From contig NC_086248.1 in assembly GCF_021018805.1 (NCBI RefSeq), positions 60,204,985 to 60,268,984 on the forward strand: a stretch of 64,000 nucleotides of DNA, written 5' to 3'. Shown here piece after piece: positions 48,811 to 61,839 of the stretch (positions are counted from its first letter, which is position 1; each line of letters starts with the position of its first letter). Origin of the DNA: Prinia subflava. Its lineage: Eukaryota > Chordata > Aves > Passeriformes > Cisticolidae. Position numbers and translations under genes: made by a program. Under the pieces are notes generated by a model, which was not told the DNA's origin, did no database searches, and saw only the letters and a program-made list of their open reading frames with translations.

Positions 48811-51047
48811 AACTGCAAATCCATATGATAGAATAACTCAGTTGGCTTAAATTCCAATGGGCATCGGTCAGAGTCCACCCCAACAATATTTTTTCCTACA
48901 TTTAAAATTATATTTAGAAAGAGTGAAAAGAAATCCAACAATTGAAAGGGGGAAATAAAAAGAGCCCAAACCTCTTAGACAGTAGCTATAGTAGGCACAA
49001 AAAAATACAGGTTTAGTAGAGATTTGGGTAATGCCAAACTCCTGTTATGTGACCACAAAACAAGAACAGATTTCAGATCTCCTCTGTATCCAATTCAAAG
49101 CTTTACCTGTAACTAAAATACATTTTGGAGTGGAAGGGCTAGATATTGCCATGCATTTTTTTACTTCTTTTTAATGGGAAAAAGGACTGTGCATATGTGT
49201 GCATGTGCATGGTGTGCAGTTTCTTGTTTTTTTCCACCTGAGAAAGAACTGGAAAGGCAGGTCTTCTTGGTCCTCTTTTCTTGAAGGAAATCTCTAGCAG
49301 GCATGAGAATAAAGTAGAAGCTGCTCTTGTTTAATGCAGTGGAGATCAGGATTGGTTCACTGTCTTTGTGAGAATAGAATCTGCAATAAGCTTTAAAAGC
49401 TATCAGTACTGGGGAAGGCCTGCGGAAACATTTCACAGGTACATTTTCAGGGTCGAGAAACGAAATTGGTTTTAATAAAGCCAAGCAAAAAAGGCTTTAA
49501 TAGGACTTTAGCAATGCAAAAGACTTCAGCAGTCTTCTGCCCAAGGGTGTCTTTATCACTATGTGTAGTAGTACCTTGTCACCAGACTAGGTTTTAATTA
49601 CACAAGCCATGGGCAAAACTAAGTCTGCTTTCTAATATCATTTTGATGTGTTATTCCTTGTATCTCTAGGAAATTAAGATCCCTTCTATGCTTATCCTCT
49701 CTCGAGCATTAAACAGCAAGGGCCATTGCCAAAGATAAGAGTTATGCTCTATATTGGTAGTGGGGGAAAGCTGAATTCTGCCCATTTCTGTAAGTGACTT
49801 AAATCCCCTACACACCTCCAGTAGCACACAAAGACTAAACTTAGCACTTGTGCCATGGCAGTTAAAACGCATTAACCCCACCATATAAAAAGCATTAGTT
49901 GCAAAACTACCTTCCTTTTAATTAGTGCATTACTTAGTTCAGATTGCCACTTCTTTCCCGGAGCACAAAAACTGCAATACCAAAGCACCAGATGAATTTG
50001 CTGCTCCAGCTGCAGCACTTGAGTCTGCCATGAACTTTCTGCCTCCTAGTTCAGAGTTGCACCACCACAGCTGTCTGAAATGACCAGATGTAATTGGGTT
50101 CAGTGGAGTTCAAAGCTATACTCCAGCTTCCTCATATCAAAGTCCATTGATGCAGTGGCAGTTGAAGCACATTGAAATGCTGGGAGAGTGGGAGGGAAGC
50201 TACGAGCAGACAATGTTCAGATCTGACCTGTTAGATGCCAGCATGCAGTACACAACCAGCTTTTGGCTGAGCTTTCAAGACTTCAGGTGTGTTCCTCTGG
50301 AGAAGACTTAATCTCCTTCTCTAATTGCTGCAAAACATATCTCATTTTTTGCTAATGTACTTTGTCTATTCCATAGCTTCATACTTCTGAGACTCATTTA
50401 CTTTTTTTTTTAAATGTCAGGGCTTTCTCCTGAGATTGTTCATTCATTATATTTATTTTCTTGGACATGATTTAACAAACCATCCCTGAAGAATTTGCAG
50501 CTATTAACTTTGTCGAACAGAAGCTCAAGCGAGAGTTAAAGGCAAATGGTCTAGAAGAAAGCAATGGGCCGGGCCAAAGCACCTCCAGGGTATTCATCAG
50601 CCCCAAAATCCATTTCAATAACTCTTTCTCACAAGACAGGGTGAAAAAAGAAAAAAAAGGGAAATAAAAGAAAATGGAAGTTTTGTTGTTTCTGGTGTGA
50701 AATAATAAAGCACAAATAAAATATAGATAAGCATAGCAAGGTTTGGGTTCTTTCGTCAAAATAGTGACGTTACTCAAATCTTCACCCTCATTTGTGGTTG
50801 ATCTTTATGCACTGTCCATTTTTACCTAACATTTACTCCTGTAAGCTCCAGGACAGTAAGAACAGCTGCCCAGTTACATTGTCATGGGATGGCCACTTGG
50901 CTCACACTGCTCTCAGTGTCAGCTCTTGGTTTGTGGAGACCATGGCTGATGTTCACTAGCAACCTTATTCTATGAAGAAAATCTACCTGCTGCCAGTAAA
51001 ACTAAGGAAGCTACAAGTGGGAATGTGGCTAACTCACCCCATGTGGT
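48811..51047. other. Unique DNA, no gene seen
   Basis: No gene, RNA gene or mobile element recognised. The minus-strand open frame at 49161-49484 has no family motif. Confidence 0.5.
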
Positions 51048-51083
51048 CCTCAGAGAAGGATATGACCTCAGAGAAGGATATGA
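51048..51083. repeat. Exact 18-bp tandem duplication
   Basis: The 18-mer cctcagagaaggatatga is repeated head to tail with no mismatch (51048-51065 and 51066-51083). The identity suggests a recent event. Confidence 0.95.
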
Positions 51084-54000
51084 CATATAATGTAACACAG
51101 TTGTATAATCTTGGTCATCCTCCAGGCTGCAATTGCAAATTGATTCTGATGAACAAAACATGATGAAGGGTCTGGATGCAGAAGTCCATCTGGTTTTCTC
51201 CAAACACACCAGCTGTACACAGCCAAGAATGTATGTCCATTCATACACGTAATTCCAAATAGTATGATTTCATACAAAATATAGCTTCTTTCTACAAACC
51301 CTGCCTCACCAGAGACTGTGTCCTTTCTTGAAAACTCTGATTAGACTTAATTACATGCAGCTAAAGAATGTAACTAAGTCATTGTTGTTGCTGCATGTAA
51401 GTCACATGAAAGTTTTTCTGCAGATGTTCTATGTATCTGCTCCTGACAGAAGCAGACCCAGTCATTTGGTCATTTGTTTGGTTTCGAATATTTCAGCATT
51501 TAAAATAAAAAGAAACAAAAGGAGCCCTTCAAATCAAAAGAACTTTGCAGTAGACGGCAAATTAAAGAATATCAATTTGGTAATTTTTTAATGTTACATT
51601 TATGTTATTTCCTATTCTGTAAAGACACATAGGAGAGCCAAAGCATCAGGCAATAGCACCCATCCAGTACCTAAACACTTTGTACAAGCTATAAAGACAC
51701 ATGTACAAAATATTTTGTCCAAACTTTTATAATATTACCTGTGGTCCTTGAGTTAGTCTGGATGTCTTAGTGCAGGATTCCTTTCTCTATGTTAAATTTT
51801 TGAGTATGGGCCTACATATTTTTTAATTTCAGAAATCTTTTTCAATATTTGATAAGAATGAATACACCTGTTTTGACACTTTCAGCTGAATTTGAGAGAG
51901 TTCCATGCCATTTATGTGTCAAAAGTATCTTTTCTGGTTATATGTGTCCTCTAGAATTTTAATAAGTATCCCTAAAGAAATCTATTTGTTTCTGGCATGA
52001 AACAAGGAGCACAGAGCCAAACCCCACTGAAATTGTATGAAACATCTCCATTATTACCCATTAGTTTTGAATCAGGCCTTCTAGCAAATGCTATTAGGAT
52101 TTCCCCATACCATTACAAACGGGCCATTTCTGTAGGTTTTTACCCACAGTAATTTTTTTTTTTTAATTTGTTCTCAGTCAGCCTGAAACAATTTGCCAGC
52201 AGTATAGCTGGAAAGAAATTAAAGGACTGACCAACTGGAGTGCTGGGTGACTAGCATTGACATCTTAGCAAAGGCCCAAATTCTTGTTCAAACCTCTCCT
52301 GCTCACGTCCAGTGTCAAGCAGGTTATTCATTGCAGGTCTCCTGGGAGAATGTTTTAACCAGCCAAAAATGCAATAAAGTTATTTGTGTAGCTACTGGGT
52401 AAAAAAGGAGTGAAAACATTGTGTGGGAAAGGAAATGTTTCTTCCAAGACACAATTATTTCTCCTTTTTTTAAAATATATTTTGTTGAAGAGAAAGACTG
52501 CTTCAAGTTGAACTAAAACTTTTTTATATTCTCTGCTCTGCAGCCCAACCAAAAAAATTCTATTATTTCCACTGTGCTACTTCTAACCTTTCTATTTCAT
52601 TCAAACTAGGTTTACACAATTTGCTTTCTAAAAGAGCAATGGCATCAAGATGTGTAGAACAGCCAGGGTCAAAATTTCACTATTTTTGAATACACCTACA
52701 ATACATAGAGATTTGCATAATAGGCCCTAATGCCTCCTTCACAATCATTATGGTCTATTGAGTAAATAATGTGTCTATTGAAAATGGTTGAAATACCCAT
52801 TTAGTTGATAGACCCTATTGACTCCTAATAAAAAGCTATTAGCGTTGAATAAATATTATGCATTTTAAAACTTGCCTAAATATATTCCATTTCCAAGTAT
52901 TTTCCTATTTACAAAACGACTGCAAAGAAAATGTTGTATCTGCTTCCAGACAGCTCCAAGAGAAAGCTTAGAGGGGTTCCCTTTTCAAAGGGTTTTTTTC
53001 TTACCTTTTCAAGATGCTAAGATAGTTTGTACTTGACTGGTTGTTTTGTTTTTGATGAGACTGAGATGGGGGAACAAAATCAGAACAAGAAAGAAAATTA
53101 AACCACATGAGTTGGTACCTAAATAAAATTAAGATTTATGCTTTCAGTGAGTTAGCATAGGATTTAGCCATGCTCTCTTGGGCTTATCTGTGGGACTGAA
53201 CAACACATTCTTTACAGACAATTGTTTAAATATGCAAATACATTGAAAAGAATGTGCATAGTTAGACAATGTGTAAATGCACATTTTCATTTACTCAGTC
53301 TTAAATGTTTTCTTGAGAGCTGAAAGAATCTCTCAAGTTAAAGCATACTTTGATAATTATCCATACATACATTTTTTATTTCTTTTTGCTAATCCATAGC
53401 AAATCTGAAGCAACTGTAAATAGCTGTAACTGTTTAGCATAAAGATTTCAGACTCCAGATGTGCCTTATATCATTTTGTGTCCTATCTCAGATCTTGTGT
53501 TCCAGATTGCACATCCTGCTACTCCATTCCCTATCATGTGGACACAAAAAATAACCAGGACACAAATCTGGTACAGAAGTGTCTCATGTGCTTAGTTCAA
53601 GTGAAAGCAGGGCAGGGAAGTGGCTGCTGCTGCTCTGCTCAAAGAGAACTCAAGGTTCAACTGCTCGTAAAGAGCAAGAACACTGTACAGACAGTGACAG
53701 AAGATATTGTTTTAGGTATTTTCACACAAGCTGACTCCATATTCTCCAGCAATCACAGACTCTGCTGTTCTCTTGTTGCTTTCTGATGGCTCACATATTT
53801 ATGCACATTTCTGGATCTCGTCAGCCTCTAGAAGACCACCAGGAAAACCTGCCAGCAGTTTGCACAGAGGTCGAAGCAGAAGGCTGTACCTCATGACCCG
53901 TAAGAGCCGCGCAGGGATCCAATACAACTGTCTGAGAGAGCTGTGCACAGACCTGCAGAGCTTGTTTCCAAAAGTCACACTCAGTCACTCCCAGGTCTTA

Positions 54001-57000
54001 CTGTGCAGCCATTGACTGTATCTACTCTACTAAACCTCTTCATAAGCTCAGTCTTCCAAAAGGTTGCCTTGACTGTATATCGCTGTGACAGTGTTATGCA
54101 AATTGTTTTCTCAGTTTATTTAATTTGATGTTGGCAAGAATAGAGGGTTAATGGCCTTGGCACGAACACATCTTGCTGCTATTTTCCAGACAGTTCCTTG
54201 AATATCTGAACACTATAAAGTCTTCTTCAGTCTCACAACAGCAACAAAACACAGAATGGTCTAATTTAGGTTTTAGCACTATCCTAATGTGGACTAAAAA
54301 TGTTTAAATCTCCATACTGTAACTGACTTGTCCTGTTCAGGACACACCGCATTTGGTTGCTCATTCCTCTCTTTCCTCTGCTGTCTACAACAGTTTTTTA
54401 CATTTTACCCATCAGAATGTTGCAGAATGTGTGGTCAACAGGCCACCCCCATCTCCTTTCCCTTGTTCCTCCAGACTCCTCACCACTTAAGGTAGCTCCT
54501 TGAGCACACACCAATGTGCAGGGGACAGAGATCTTCCAGAGCATTGGCTTGTGACAAAACCATGACGCACAAATGATTTCTATATTCTTATATGCTATAT
54601 AGTATTAAATAATTCTCTCTGTGCCTGAGCTTTTCTGAAGCTGTCAGTGAGAAAGACCCTTAAGTAACTGGGAAATTCTCCACAGATAACCCTCAGTATT
54701 GGAGGTGCAGCATGGCCACACCTTCACCCCCAAATCACTTGTCTTCCAACAGCCAGTTTTCTCTGACCCTCAGAAAGATAGAGACAAGTGCATCTTGTGT
54801 CCTGCTAGGGGTAGTGTTTCACAGCCAGGGCACCAAAGGCTGTCCTTTCTGATATTTCTAACTGACTTGTGAAAAGAACAAGTTAGAGAATTGAATGAAA
54901 AATAAAAAGTTAGGAGAGAGAATAATTATATTGTCACTTTTTTAAAAAAAAGTAGGATACTGATATATATGTTCTTGGTTGTTTGCATAAGTCACTTCAT
55001 TTCTGTCTTTCATTGTCCCTAAATAAACTTGAAGCCACCATCTGATCACTACTTCTGGGTGCCTATCGTATGACTAAAAGTTGATGATACTTTCAGTTCA
55101 AGCTTCTGTTTCTCTCCCCACTTCCTTCTCTACCCAACAAAAAATTTTAGACACTCCACACTTTCTATACCTCTGGCTCCCACACAGCATTTGCAATAGT
55201 ATAAGCACTGGAAAGCATAGAAGCCAAAAAATGTTAATAGGGCAAACACAATGTAATTGCTTATGTGTGCTGGTTATATCCTGAAACAAATTGTTTTTTA
55301 ATGCTGAGGTCAGACAGGGTTTAATTAGGAGAAATACAATTGGTGTAAAAATTTGCAGCAGGCTGCTTGTTTGGTGTCATGCCAAGTCAACATCAAGTCT
55401 TTCCAAATGGAAATTTTCATTAGAGGCCATTGGCAGCCTGGTTAGGCTGAGTTTCAACTTTTTCGAGTCTCCTGGTAACATGAACCTGAAACTCAGCATA
55501 TCGGCTTCCTAGTAACAGGCTGTCCCTGTTGCAACTGTTCTGCAACATGCACACAGCTTCCACATATGTAGTAACGTGTGGGTACTTTCTTCTGGCCCGA
55601 AGCTGTCAAGATCTGCATGCAGATAGAACTTATCTTCAGCTTTAAGACTATGCATAAATGACACTTTATTTTCATATTGTTTTCATATCAGAGACAGAGA
55701 AAGAAACCTTTGAACCTCAGCAGAGGAAGAGCAATTTCCAAACCCTTTTTGTTGAGTTATGACTTGGTTGTGGTTTTTTTGTACCACTCTATGCAAAGAT
55801 CTCAGGGATTCTTACTATTGCTTGAAGCACCGATTCTGCTCTTTACATTGATTAACACAGCCCCAGTGCTTGTGCTGCCAAAGTTAAGGTTGTATCAGCT
55901 TTTCCTTTATAGACCCTGCTGTTCAAGAGAAAAATGTTTAACTTGAATGAGAAAATTTGCCTCTGGGTGTAATTTTTTTCCTTTTACCTAATTTTGTGAG
56001 TTAAAATGATGCTTGTAAAACTAAGGGATGGGCATTCTAGTTTACAGCAATTAGGCATGGAAGGCTTAGCATACCTCAGTTACAATTTGTGTCTTATTTC
56101 CTTACTTCTATCCCGACATGGAGAACACTGGTGACAATAAAAGAAGTGTGATCTGATGCATGCCACATCTTGTGGGCTTTAAAGTTGAGCTACCAGGTGA
56201 TATTTACTCCAGAAAGTGCTGTCAGCAAAAGGAGCAGTGGAGGATTTTTGGCTACTGTGAAAGCTGGCTGGGGTAGCAGGTGAGCTGGCAGAGAACAGCT
56301 TGTGAGCCAAACTTCCACTGCAAATAAGAAATACCAGGTTATAGGAGGGAGAAACTGCTGGGAAGAAAGTGGCAGAGACCCAAGTAGATAATCATTGCAC
56401 AGCAATTTTTTAAAGTAAACAGAAGCCTTTTCATTTCAATATCTCTCTGCCCTGGTTCAGACTATACCTGAATCAGCACTTAGAGAACCACCTCCTCCCT
56501 GAAGGTGACATTTTCTCTTCTTTGTCGTTTTTTTAGCCAGTAGTCAGTCCCTTATTTTCTCTCCCCTTTCTGCTCTCAGTATCTTTTGAGGGAGCAGTAT
56601 GTTGCTCACCCTTTCCTCTCCCTCTTACCTGAGGGCTAGCTGAGGTGCACTGCTGCCTCTGTCCTCCTTTCACCCCTGCATTAATCCTACTTTATCTACT
56701 GTTGTATGAATCCTTATCCCCAGCCTGGTGTATCTGCCTGGCTGCTGCTCATGTGCACAGCTCATAGCAGCAATGAGAGTTAGCTGTACTCATTGTGGGC
56801 AGGTGCGTGCAGAAAATAGAAAAACAATTGTGTTGCTGTTCTTCATCTGTGCCCACATGCTCCAGTTAGGGTGTAGTCATTACAGCAGGAGCAAAAAAGG
56901 GCCATTCAGATTTAGCAGAAAAGAAAAACTATGGGAATATCCACTGCACATGCATGATCTTCCACACAGAAGCTTTGAAATATTTGTGCTGTGAAATTTA

Positions 57001-57942
57001 TCAAAAATCTTTGCTTAGACTTGGAGATTTAACCGGATTTTATGAGGTTTAGGGAGGAAAGTAAAATTTCATATAGAATGATAAGGTTACAGTTTTGGGG
57101 GGATGGGGGAGTCAATGAGCAAAGAATTTTACATGACTGAATGAAGATTTCACATATTTCTGTTTCTGTCTTTCCTTCACTTCTAGGGTGTCAGTTTTGG
57201 ACATGTTTCATGGTGCCAACTGACTATAAGTTTTTCCCAAGCTATGGCACTGAAATCTCATACTGGCACAGACTTTATAGCTTCAAATCCCTGACTGAGG
57301 GGGCACAGTCAGGTCAAAACTGAAGTGTGAATCATGGCCTGTGCCTTAGCAGCCCAGAGCTGCTGTGTGGTCTCAAGAAAACCACTATACATGTCAACTC
57401 AAACCTCTGCTTTCATAAACACCCTGATAGCCCATCTTCTTCCCACTCCCATATGAGTCCATCCCCCTTTGACCCTTCTAGGGCTACCTGGATACTTGGT
57501 TTCTCCTTGGCAGAAGAAAGGCAACATCACTTTCTCCTCTATCAAAGAAATTAACAAGCAGCAAGGTAGAAGAGGGTGGCATCTTGACTACCTTTGCTTT
57601 GGATTTTGTCAATTTGGGGTTTTGAGTTTCTCACTTTATTAAACACATTTTCATGCATGTGTGACTACAAATGTGTGTATTGGGCTCTGGTACTGGCACT
57701 GCAGCAGAGGATCAGGTGGTGAGGTGGGGGTTGAAGGAGTAAATATAGTTTCTGCCGTGTGATCATCTCTCCTCTGTTTATAAAGCCTTCAGCCTTTCCT
57801 GAATTACCCCGTGGGTAGCTTAGTAACAGATATGATGGCCCATTCTTTAGCACACTTTAAATAACCCTAGAAAATACACTGCCATTCTAGGAAGAAACAA
57901 ACAAAACTAATGAGCCGAAGGTGTTGTCATGGAAGTGTTACT
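51084..57942. other. Unique DNA, no gene seen; AT-rich candidate non-coding element near 52690-52900
   Basis: No gene or mobile element is recognised. Around 52752-52830 the word TCTATTGA or CTATTGA recurs three times, and GGTCTA/TAGACC form an inverted pair in an AT-rich setting. Regulatory function is speculative. Confidence 0.4.
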
Positions 57943-58205
57943 TACGAGCACGGAAGGGGCAGCTGCCCTTCAGTGAGCTCTGCTGAACGGGCAGAGCATG
58001 AAGCAGAGCTCTCTGTCACGTACAGCCGGGAGGCTGCGGGCCCCGCAAACGCTGTTCGTGCAGATGACGAGTCCCCTGCCGCAGCGGGGGATCAGTGCAC
58101 CGGGACCAGGGACATTAACACGCTCACAGACACGCTGGATGATCACTTGCAGTGGCCACTGCCACGCAGAGGGCACATTAGGGGGGAGCTTGGCCGAGCT
58201 TGGTA
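57943..58205. promoter_or_regulatory. Small CpG-rich, GC-rich patch (possible CpG island or first exon)
   Basis: I count about 17 CpG dinucleotides between roughly 57955 and 58196, many in GCGG, CCGG and ACGC contexts. The flanks are AT-rich with almost none. Open frames exist on both strands here, which is expected of GC-rich DNA and not evidence of coding. In vertebrates such a patch often marks an unmethylated promoter, an enhancer or an exon. I see no clear TATA box, initiator or GTAAGT-type donor that would fix a direction. Confidence 0.35.
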
Positions 58206-60186
58206 GCACTGAGCCTCTCCATTTGCATGCAGCACAGGAAAGCAAGAAGTGCTCAGCTCCTGTTTAAAGGCAGCTACTGCTGCTTCACTGGGAGCTTTGG
58301 CCTTTTCAGTGGGGAACCCAGGAGACAGGCTGTCAAAACAGAAGTCTCTTGTTCAAACTACCGAGCTTAGAAAGGGGGATAATGAAAATAAATAAATATA
58401 TAAATAAGTTTAGAAAGGCTCAGATCATTCAAACCAAAGAGAATTGTTGTTTCTTGGTCGACTTTTTTCTTTTCTGAAGTTATCTGGTTATTTTGAGTTG
58501 GTTGAATACAGAAGCAAGAACTGGGGAGTTCACTTGAGGTCTTGAAGATAAATTCATAGTTCAGTTTTGCAAAGAGACAAACAAATAAAAGTTGACTTAC
58601 GCAGTGGAGGTTTTATATTTCTTCATTGTACTTCCCGTGCTTTGTACAAATCTTCCTGGAAACCTCTGTAGTAACTCCTACTAACTGCTGTGATGCCTAC
58701 TGTGCAGGGCAGAATTGATCAACTGCAAAGAATCCCACCAATTCCATCTCTTCTTTTTTTTTTTTTTTTAATCATGTCAAATTCCTTCTGTTTAGTAATC
58801 TCTCTGATTCCCTTAGGACCTGAAAGAAGATTTGTTAAATTTACATAGTAATTCAGCAAATAAACTCTCCAGTCTCTTGTAGACATTTAGTCGTTGCAGG
58901 GTTCATTTTAGTTATAAATCACTTCCCTATGGTCAGTCATAATGGCATTTCATACTCAGGAGGCTGATGCAGAGAAATAATTGCTGGGACTGTCCTTGTG
59001 GGGACTTTTGCTTTTAGGGCTACTCCTTTCTAATGTAGCTTATTGCAAGATTATTTTTAGAATGAAGCTTTGCAGGTGGATTGTTTTTCCCCTTTCTCCA
59101 CAACTATCCATGTCATAAAATAGTCCTGCCATAAGAGGCTTCTGTCTGATAGACCACTTGTAGCAATTCTGGCACTGGACAATCTTCCCTTTTGAAGTGA
59201 AGAATAACACTTGCAGCAAATGATGTATCACACGGATGGAGCCTATGCTTGCTTCCAGTAAATCATACCATCAAATACCTGAATGAATTAATTATTTTTG
59301 AATGAGACACAAACCCCATGTGTCACTGCCAAAATGTGCTTTCCAAGTGTTAAATCCAGTTCTCTAGATATGTCTGACTCAGGTGACATGATTCATTTCC
59401 AGTTCCAAGGCTATCAGCCATTTTTGCCAGGAGCACTTGGACATACTTATTTTAGGCTGTTTAAAAAATGTGTGCTTCTCGTTCTGAAAGTTAAGCTTCA
59501 TGAACATCTATGCCTTTAACTGATAAAGGAAATGTTGCAGGAGTAGGTCTGAAGAAGAAAAGTTGCAGCTTAAGATCCACAAAATGTCCTAGGGAAGTCC
59601 TCTTAAGGGAAAACATCTCAAATGTTCCTTGACTCTCCCACTCAAAATCTACATGACACTGCTGCTTGTGATGCATGCTCTATTTCACTCTTGTAAAATT
59701 ATCGTCTTAAGGCAGCCCTGCTGTAGTGAAGTGATGCTGGGTAGTATCTACCTGGTATCTCTCCTACAGCTGGTTCTGTTTTCAGAGGGTCTACAGAAGT
59801 ACAACTGATCTGAATAATTAAAAGTAATCTCTGATACGTAGGAATCTTGCATACTTACCTTTCATTATCTTTCCCCCAGTCTTACACTTGCACACTTCTT
59901 TGTTGTTGCTGTTGGTGTAGATGTATAAGTTCTGTATTGACCTTTTAAGCCCCCTCACTGTATATCTTTTACTTCTACCAGCAAAGAGAACAGCTGCTTT
60001 CTCAATGTCAACTGCAACAAGTTTATCACATCGAACTATGTATTACACTTTTGCATTCAACAATAGTCACGACATATGTGAGTCTCCACTACCTCTAAGG
60101 CAAGCCATTTCTCAGGAGTTATGAAATCAAATGGGGGATTTCATTGAGAAATGATTGGTTGTGTCCAGTTCTTGTTCCCAAGGAAG

Positions 60187-60190
<4 letters not shown>
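58206..60190. other. Unique DNA, no gene seen; T-run at 58754-58769
   Basis: No gene or mobile element is recognised. A run of 16 T follows ttc at 58751-58753. Confidence 0.5.

Positions 60191-60246
<56 letters not shown>
60191..60246 (+). repeat. Pure poly-A run of 56 bases
   Basis: Fifty-six consecutive A, followed by GG and six more A. There is no AATAAA signal just upstream, no recognisable retroposed sequence, and no target-site duplication that I can see. A frame passing through it encodes poly-Lys and is an artefact. Confidence 0.95.
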
Positions 60247-60248
<2 letters not shown>

Positions 60249-61839
60249 AAAAAAGGCAGTTTCCCTTGTGATATGACTATACACGAGCTTTACAAGGATA
60301 TTGTGAATGAGAGAAATCTGCCACCATTTCCTCCCACTAGGGCAGTATTCTTGGGACTATGAGGAAATTTAACTTCTTTGGATTTCTGAATAATCACTTG
60401 CATGCACCATGACTTACAAATAGATGGGACCTTGCAAGTAATACAACACAGAATTCCACATCTTTGTCTCATAAAAGTCACATTAAATTATCAGCCTAGT
60501 GCTTTTCTAGCATATTGTCTCACTGATCTTGAAAGAGCCATCCTGGTGTTGGGGGAACAGTTATCTAGGTGATAATCAGTGCTGAGACCTCAGAGCAGCA
60601 CAAAGAAATCTGAGAGTTATATAAACATTTAGCTGAAATTCCTTTACGCAGACAATTTTTTCTCCACTATTCTTCTGAACTCCAAAAGAAGCATAAGCCC
60701 TGACTCAGGCAACGCGGAGTGTTTGCTCTGGCACCCAAGCCAGCAGATGTGACTACTTGGCATCCTTTCCTGAGACTTGAACCTCATGGTATGTCTATGC
60801 CAAATGTATCCACATTATGCAAGAGTAATGGAAATTCGCCAGGCAGAGCAATGCTATGTTTTCCTAGATAAATGTTGCTCAGTTTAATTTTGAGGAACTG
60901 ACTGATAAAAGCCTCAGTGATTACCTTGTTTGCCTAACTGTCTTCATTCTGTGAAATCCAGCACTTTTACTGGCACAGATAACATACGAAAAACATGAGG
61001 GAACAAGTGCGTTAGAGCAGCAAAAGAGGCCAAGCAAATCTCCTGGTAGAAGGTGAAGCAGCCACCCTAAAAAATGGGTTTCTTTCCTTCTTGGAAGATA
61101 AGCCAACTGCACAGAAAGACCACTAAGAATAATTTCCCATCTGACATGGTTCAAGTGACTCAAGCTGCATAGTTGCAGCGAGCTGTTCGTTTCAGTTTTT
61201 CCCTTTCTCCAATTCCAGGCAAAGCCCACCATGGAAAAATGCTGGGATGAAGGTCACTTGCTTTTGGCAGTGCCTAAAAGGTGAGACAGAAATGTAATAA
61301 TTTGTGCTACACAAAATCTGCAGAATATAAGGAAGAAGAAAATTAAACACAATTGAAAAAAAAAGTGCATAGGATTAGCCAATTGAAAGAGATGCATGAA
61401 AATAAAAAGTTATCTTCATTATCATCACCTTGTCCTTCATTTGAACCAATTCCTATTTGCCTACAGCCTTTGTACCATGGCAACACTTTTTGCTTCACAT
61501 TTGCACATTTGTCATCAAAATGTAGTCCTGTTTCTGCCTGTGGTCTCTGATCACACTCCCAAAAATGAAAGTGTAATTTGTTACCTTCAACAGACAAAGA
61601 CACTTGCCACAAGCACACTCATGTGGTATTCAGCATGCTCCTGATATACACAAACAGGGCAGCCCAGACCAAGCAAAGAGTCAGGGATACTCGCAGGTAG
61701 CTGTGAAGTTGAGGAAGGTTGTAAATATCCCATAGAGTCTGTTTGAGGTGTAACAAAATTATTGTCACCCAACAACAGCCTGATAAAATGCCTGGAGCAT
61801 GCAATGCCTTTTGTTGCAAGATCCTTCACTCTACAAGGG
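60247..61839. other. Unique DNA, no gene seen
   Basis: No supported gene. If the Gypsy relic that follows extends upstream (zinc finger, RNase H), I cannot recognise it in the last few hundred bases. Confidence 0.4.

Noticed and set aside
57910..58267. Several overlapping open frames on both strands in the CpG-rich patch
   Set aside because: GC-rich DNA has few stops, so openness in several frames is expected and not evidence of coding.
60144..60362. Open frame with a long poly-Lys stretch
   Set aside because: The lysines are just the 56-base poly-A run. There is no coding evidence on either side.
61587..61829. Minus-strand frames just upstream of the integrase relic as a gene
   Set aside because: Two frames overlap on the same strand with no motif. 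The locus reads as retroelement flank on the plus strand.
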